Assembly: GCA_002179805.1 (NCBI GenBank)
Contig: NAVB01000103.1
Span: 1 to 44,543 of the forward strand
Source of the DNA: Acanthamoeba lenticulata
Lineage: Eukaryota; Discosea; Longamoebia; Acanthamoebidae
Length of the DNA stretch: 44,543 nucleotides
Reading direction: 5' to 3'
Part shown: piece after piece, positions 40,993 through 44,543 of the stretch
How positions within the stretch are numbered: position 1 is the first letter of the stretch
Layout of the letters: each line of letters begins with the position of its first letter
Made by a program: the position numbers and the translations under genes
The notes under the pieces: generated by a model
What the model was told of the DNA's origin: nothing
Databases searched by the model: none
What the model saw: only the letters and a program-made list of their open reading frames with translations

Positions 40993-42471
40993 ATGAAGCT
41001 CTCCATCTTGTTCGTGGCTATCGCCTTTTTGGCCATTCTCGGCGGGGCGTCCGCCAAGATCCGCAAGATCCACGCCAAGGGCGATGCGCCCGCTGCCCCC
41101 GCCGTCGCTCATCTCGCGCACGCCGATGCGATCGAGGAGAAGGAGATTGCCACCGATGCGCTGCTCCAACTGTGCGAAGCCGGCCTCAAGGATGGCGTCA
41201 GGCAGGAGGCCATCCTCGAGCAGGAAAAGGACGAGTGTTTGGAAGAACTGGCTCCCCTTGTCGATATGGACTCGATCTATGAGATGTGGCGCGACCAGAA
41301 CCGCACCCTCGCCATGGACTGTCTTCTGGCCGTCACTGAGTGTAACGATGACAATGAGGCGCGGTACACCGATGGGGGCGACAAGAGGCGTCGGGCTGCG
41401 CCCAAGCGCGAGGTCGATGAGTCGATGGTGAACCACCCCTACTTTGCCGAGGAGGTCAAGGCCCGCAAGGACATCCGCGCCTTCAACAAGGAGGTCTTCC
41501 TGGGCATGCGCGACTCGGCCAATGACCCGGCCACCAAGCAGCGCAGGGAGACCGTCCAGTGCACCTACGACCGCTGCGTGAAGCTGCGCGATGAGAGCAG
41601 CTGGACGGTGGACCAGCTGAGGGCCAACATTTCGTGGTGCAGGGCTGAGATCATGCACCGCAAGTGGTCGATCATGGCCTTCCTCCGCTTCTCCAAGCTC
41701 TATCAGCAGGAGACCGCAGTCTGCCGCCCCATCTGCGACCAGTGCGTCTCCGGCAAGCGCCTGCTTCAGGTGACCATCACCAACGGCCAGGTGGGCTCCG
41801 TCCCGCACGTCTACGACCTCGAGGCCGGCCTCTTTGGTTTCCTCAACAGGTCGGATGGCCTCTTTGGCATCCTCACTGGGCCGCAGATCTTCGAGAGCCT
41901 CCAGTCCCTCGCCAACGGCGATGGACAGGCAGTGGTTGACACCATTTTGTCCATTCTGCCGTCAGCCCTCGCCGGCATCGTCGGCAACGGGAGCCTGGGC
42001 ACCAGCGAGTCTTGGGTCGACATGCACGTCGTCCAGCCCGAGGACAACGCCTATCTCAACCTTGCCTTCCCCACCGAAACCGAGAACGTCTTCGTTTTGC
42101 AGATGCCCGGCGTGCGCCTCTTTTCCGACAACGGCGACTTCATCGTCGTCGACGAGACTGCCGTGACCCTCAGCTCCTCCGGCAAGAAGAAGAACAAGAA
42201 GGGCAAGCGCAACCCGATCAGGGATGAGCTCCGGTCGTGCGGCTGCGTCGGCGACCCGCTGCCCCAATTCGAGCCCCACCTCAGCAACTACGTCATCCGC
42301 AGCGAGGTCACCATCGACTTTGGTGCCCCCAGCTTTGACAGGAGGGAGGACGAGAACGGCTTTGCCGTCCTCACCGTGGAGGAGCTCCGCTGGACCGTCC
42401 CCTACCCTCCCGGCATCCGCCCCGAGGTTGCTGATATTCCGTCGCAGTACCCGAATGCCGACACTCTCTAA
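40993..42471 (+). CDS. Secreted Cys-rich protein, tandem paralogue A
   Basis: Intronless, 492 residues. The first ATG of the frame is 40993; it gives a signal peptide (MKLSILFVAIAFLAILGGAS). The mature protein is acidic and helical at first, then carries fixed Cys positions: WRDQNRTLAMDCLLAVTECN, RRETVQCTYDRC, ANISWCRAEIMHRKWSIMAF, LRFSKLYQQETAVC, then PICDQC. A beta-rich region, a Lys-rich segment (SGKKKNKKGKRNP) and the closing motifs SCGCVGDPLP and VEELRWTVPYPPGI follow. There is no membrane anchor, so it is likely secreted or part of the cell or cyst surface matrix. The family is unknown to me. The paralogue follows 330 bases downstream. Codon use is strongly GC3-biased, suggesting high expression. 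Confidence 0.85.
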   Translation: MKLSILFVAIAFLAILGGASAKIRKIHAKGDAPAAPAVAHLAHADAIEEKEIATDALLQLCEAGLKDGVRQEAILEQEKDECLEELAPLVDMDSIYEMWRDQNRTLAMDCLLAVTECNDDNEARYTDGGDKRRRAAPKREVDESMVNHPYFAEEVKARKDIRAFNKEVFLGMRDSANDPATKQRRETVQCTYDRCVKLRDESSWTVDQLRANISWCRAEIMHRKWSIMAFLRFSKLYQQETAVCRPICDQCVSGKRLLQVTITNGQVGSVPHVYDLEAGLFGFLNRSDGLFGILTGPQIFESLQSLANGDGQAVVDTILSILPSALAGIVGNGSLGTSESWVDMHVVQPEDNAYLNLAFPTETENVFVLQMPGVRLFSDNGDFIVVDETAVTLSSSGKKKNKKGKRNPIRDELRSCGCVGDPLPQFEPHLSNYVIRSEVTIDFGAPSFDRREDENGFAVLTVEELRWTVPYPPGIRPEVADIPSQYPNADTL

Positions 42472-42801
42472 GGGGTGGCCTTCTTCTTCTTCGACGCGCA
42501 ATATCTTCTCTTTTTTTCTCTTTCTCCTCGAGCGACGCTTCTCTTCCTTCTCCTTGTGTGTCCTTCTCATTCCCGCCCTTGGGGACGTGGAACTCCACAT
42601 AAGTGGCGAAATTTCGTTACTGTTTTCCTTTTTTGGAAGAGGCTAGACGCATTTTAGGCCGAATAAAACCACCGCCCTACCAGCGCGGTGGCTTTTAGCG
42701 CCAGAACGGACGGTCCAACTTTCTCTTCTCGTTTGGTCAGCCATTAGGGCGCCCCAGGAGAATCTTCTTTGTCGAGTGGAAGAAGAAAGGTGGCGTAGAA
42801 G
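42472..42801. other. Short spacer between the tandem paralogues
   Basis: 330 bases with pyrimidine-rich stretches (TTCTTCTTC, TTTTTTTCTC), typical of a 3' UTR, then the promoter of the second paralogue. No gene is seen. Confidence 0.4.
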
Positions 42802-44406
42802 ATGAAATCCTCGACCTTGATCGTATTGGCCATCCTGGTGGTGGCCGTGTTGTGCGGCTGCGCCATGGCGAAGAAGGAGAAGATCCGGAAGGCGCCGAAG
42901 ATCGTTCCCGAGCACCACAGCTTCAAGGCTGAGGTCGAACAGATACACAGCAAGAAGGAGGCCAAGAAGGCCGCCCGGGCTGCGGCCGCCGCCCTAGAGG
43001 AGGCCAAGCGCCGCCCTATCGGCGAGGATGACACAGTGGCGCTCGATGTCTGCCTCGCATCTCTCAAGGAGAACACCAAGAGGGAGGCTGTGTTGAGCGA
43101 GGAGCGCGACAACTGCCTTGCCCGCCTTGCGCCGCTGATCGACGAGGATAACATGTACAGACACTGGAGGGACACCAACCGCACCCACGCGATTAATTGC
43201 CTGTTCTCCCTCGCCGAGTGCAACGACGTCAACCAGCCGCTGCTCGGTACCTACGAGGGCAATCTTGGCTCGCCTCGATCAACACCCAAGCGCCTTTACG
43301 ACGAGAGATCGCTGAGCCACCCCTACATCGAGGAGGAGACCCGCCTCTTGAAGAACCTTCCTCAGTTTGACGAGTCGACGTACCTCGGCATGCATGGCGT
43401 CTCCGAGAAGTCCCGCGCTCGTCGCGAAACCATCAAGTGCACCCTGAATGATTGCAAACTTCTCGTTGCCGAGTCTGAGTTTGAGATTGAGCAGCTCACG
43501 GCCAACATCACCTGGTGCGAGAAGGAAGTGATGCGCCGCCGGTGGTCGATCATGTCCTACCTCCGCTTCTCCAAGCTCTACCAGCAGGAGACCGAAGTCT
43601 GCCTCCCCATTAACGACAAGTGCCAGAACGGCCAACGCCTCGTCCGCGTCACCGTCACCAACGGCGATTACCAGGGCATTACACACAAGTTTGACCTGCT
43701 CCCCGGCTTTGCTGGCTTCACCAACCGCTCCTACGCCCTGGAGGCCATCAACCAGGAGGAGTACTTCACGGCGCTCAAGTTGGTGGTGGAGGGCAGCTTC
43801 GATTATGCCTTTGACCTCTACAGCGAGGTCTCGCAAGGCGCCTTCGCCGGCCGCGTGGGCAAGTCTGGCTCCTCGCTCACCAACGGCCAGTCATGGTCGG
43901 CTGACTTTGAGCTTGAGCCCGAGTACCACGGGTACCTCTTGCTGACCTTCCCCATCGACGAGACGCCCGCGCCCAACACCGGTCGCTTCCTTGTGACCTC
44001 CGAGGCGATTGAGATCTTCAACGGTGAAGACTTCTTGGTCTTCAACAATGCCGAGGACTACCTCACGCCTTCTTCAGAGGGGAAAAAGAAGAAGAAGACT
44101 AAGGCCAACAAGGCCAAGCGCGGCCCCGACAGGACCAAGATCGAGTCCTGTGGCTGTGTTGGCGACCCGCTTCCCCACACCGAGCCCCACAAGAGCTTCG
44201 ACACGATGCAGACCGTGGAGACGGTCTACTTTACCAAGAACCGCAAGGTCGAGGACGACCTCACTAGCCCGGCCGTCCTGGTCACCGTGGAGGAGCTCCG
44301 CTGGACCGTTCCCTATCCTCCTGGCATCCGGGACGAGTTCATCGACCTGCCATCCGAGTACCCCTTGAGCTGGACCCTTCGCGAGGCTGGTGAGCAGCAG
44401 CACTAA
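42802..44406 (+). CDS. Secreted Cys-rich protein, tandem paralogue B
   Basis: Intronless, 534 residues, with signal peptide MKSSTLIVLAILVVAVLCGC ending near AMA. It is homologous to the preceding gene over its whole length: WRDTNRTHAINCLFSLAECN, ARRETIKCTLNDC, ANITWCEKEVMRRRWSIMSY, LRFSKLYQQETEVCLPINDK, SCGCVGDPLPHTEPHKS and VEELRWTVPYPPGIRDEF. All Cys in the core are conserved except the last Cys pair: PICDQC in A is PINDKC here. The Lys-rich segment is retained (GKKKKKTKANKAKRG). The middle beta-rich region (VTVTNGDYQGITHKFDLLPG) is the most divergent. Tandem duplication is evident, and the function is unknown. No intron or anchor was found. The stop at 44404-44406 is followed by a pyrimidine-rich 3' UTR with a CACATAAAG element near the window end. 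Confidence 0.85.
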   Translation: MKSSTLIVLAILVVAVLCGCAMAKKEKIRKAPKIVPEHHSFKAEVEQIHSKKEAKKAARAAAAALEEAKRRPIGEDDTVALDVCLASLKENTKREAVLSEERDNCLARLAPLIDEDNMYRHWRDTNRTHAINCLFSLAECNDVNQPLLGTYEGNLGSPRSTPKRLYDERSLSHPYIEEETRLLKNLPQFDESTYLGMHGVSEKSRARRETIKCTLNDCKLLVAESEFEIEQLTANITWCEKEVMRRRWSIMSYLRFSKLYQQETEVCLPINDKCQNGQRLVRVTVTNGDYQGITHKFDLLPGFAGFTNRSYALEAINQEEYFTALKLVVEGSFDYAFDLYSEVSQGAFAGRVGKSGSSLTNGQSWSADFELEPEYHGYLLLTFPIDETPAPNTGRFLVTSEAIEIFNGEDFLVFNNAEDYLTPSSEGKKKKKTKANKAKRGPDRTKIESCGCVGDPLPHTEPHKSFDTMQTVETVYFTKNRKVEDDLTSPAVLVTVEELRWTVPYPPGIRDEFIDLPSEYPLSWTLREAGEQQH

Positions 44407-44543
44407 GCCGCGGCGCCAAAAGCTGCTCCCCTCGCCCTCTTTTTTTTCTTCTACTTTCGTCTTTTGTCCACTTCTTCTTCCTCTTGTCGTCTCCTCTTCT
44501 GCACACATAAAGTGAGACGTTCCCTTCAATGTTGTTTTTTTTG

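Noticed and set aside
40906..41808. 300-residue minus-strand frame
   Set aside because: It is antisense to secreted paralogue A, which has a signal peptide and a homologue with the same frame downstream.
1..44543. CRISPR arrays, insertion sequences, prophage or operon-like systems
   Set aside because: No spaced direct repeats, transposase or integrase frames were seen. Gene structure is eukaryotic throughout.

Overview
This is a nuclear genome window from a gene-dense, intron-rich eukaryotic microbe, most likely an Acanthamoeba-type amoeba. The reasons: coding sequence is GC-rich while introns and spacers are AT-rich. Introns are short with GTGCGT/GTACGT-like donors, and neighbouring start and stop codons are often only 100-500 bases apart. 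The gene set is typically amoebozoan: F-box, kelch, WD40 and TPR proteins, a GATA factor, a WCPWD-type repeat protein and surface proteins with Ser/Pro stalks. There is no prokaryotic or organellar gene organisation. The species call is inference. Gene models were built by hand from reading frames, splice sites and protein-family motifs. Start codons and a few junctions are uncertain where stated.

Layout. 1-270: first exon of a membrane protein cut by the window edge (-). 725-2992: BCS1-like AAA ATPase (-). 3231-4149: GATA zinc-finger protein (-). 4950-9054: kelch plus coiled-coil protein (-). 9138-11001: PIG-U, a GPI-transamidase subunit (-). 11557-12546: 27-residue-repeat protein (+). 12633-13763: TatD-type hydrolase (-). 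13917-14740: YKT6-like R-SNARE (-). 14971-15401: small multipass membrane protein (-). 15763-17234: sulfotransferase (-). 17383-20941: F-box/WD40 protein (-). 21093-22660: metallophosphoesterase (-). 22849-23304: small conserved protein (+). 23456-25739: type I membrane kelch protein (+). 25903-27731: F-box protein fused to a degenerate PPP phosphatase (-). 27838-29568: Ser/Pro-stalk surface protein (-). 30057-31183: EMAPII/Arc1p-like tRNA-binding cofactor (-). 31327-32348: divergent uL11 (RPL12)-like protein (+). 32392-32741: scrambled relic of the small membrane-protein gene. 33175-34614: low-complexity protein (+). 34881-37916: TPR membrane protein (+). 38023-38902: multipass membrane protein (-). 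39310-40761: class-V aminotransferase (-). 40993-42471 and 42802-44406: tandem pair of secreted Cys-rich paralogues (+).

The genes are mostly unrelated housekeeping, trafficking and surface functions; nothing suggests one operon-like pathway. The most interesting items are four. First, an F-box protein carries a PPP phosphatase fold in which all three N-terminal metal-binding motifs are lost. Second, a perfect 39-bp inverted repeat duplicates the first exon and 5' splice site of the tRNA-binding cofactor next to the start of the divergent uL11-like gene. Third, a relic gene has its two exons lying in opposite orientations. Fourth, the YKT6-like SNARE ends without a CAAX prenylation box.
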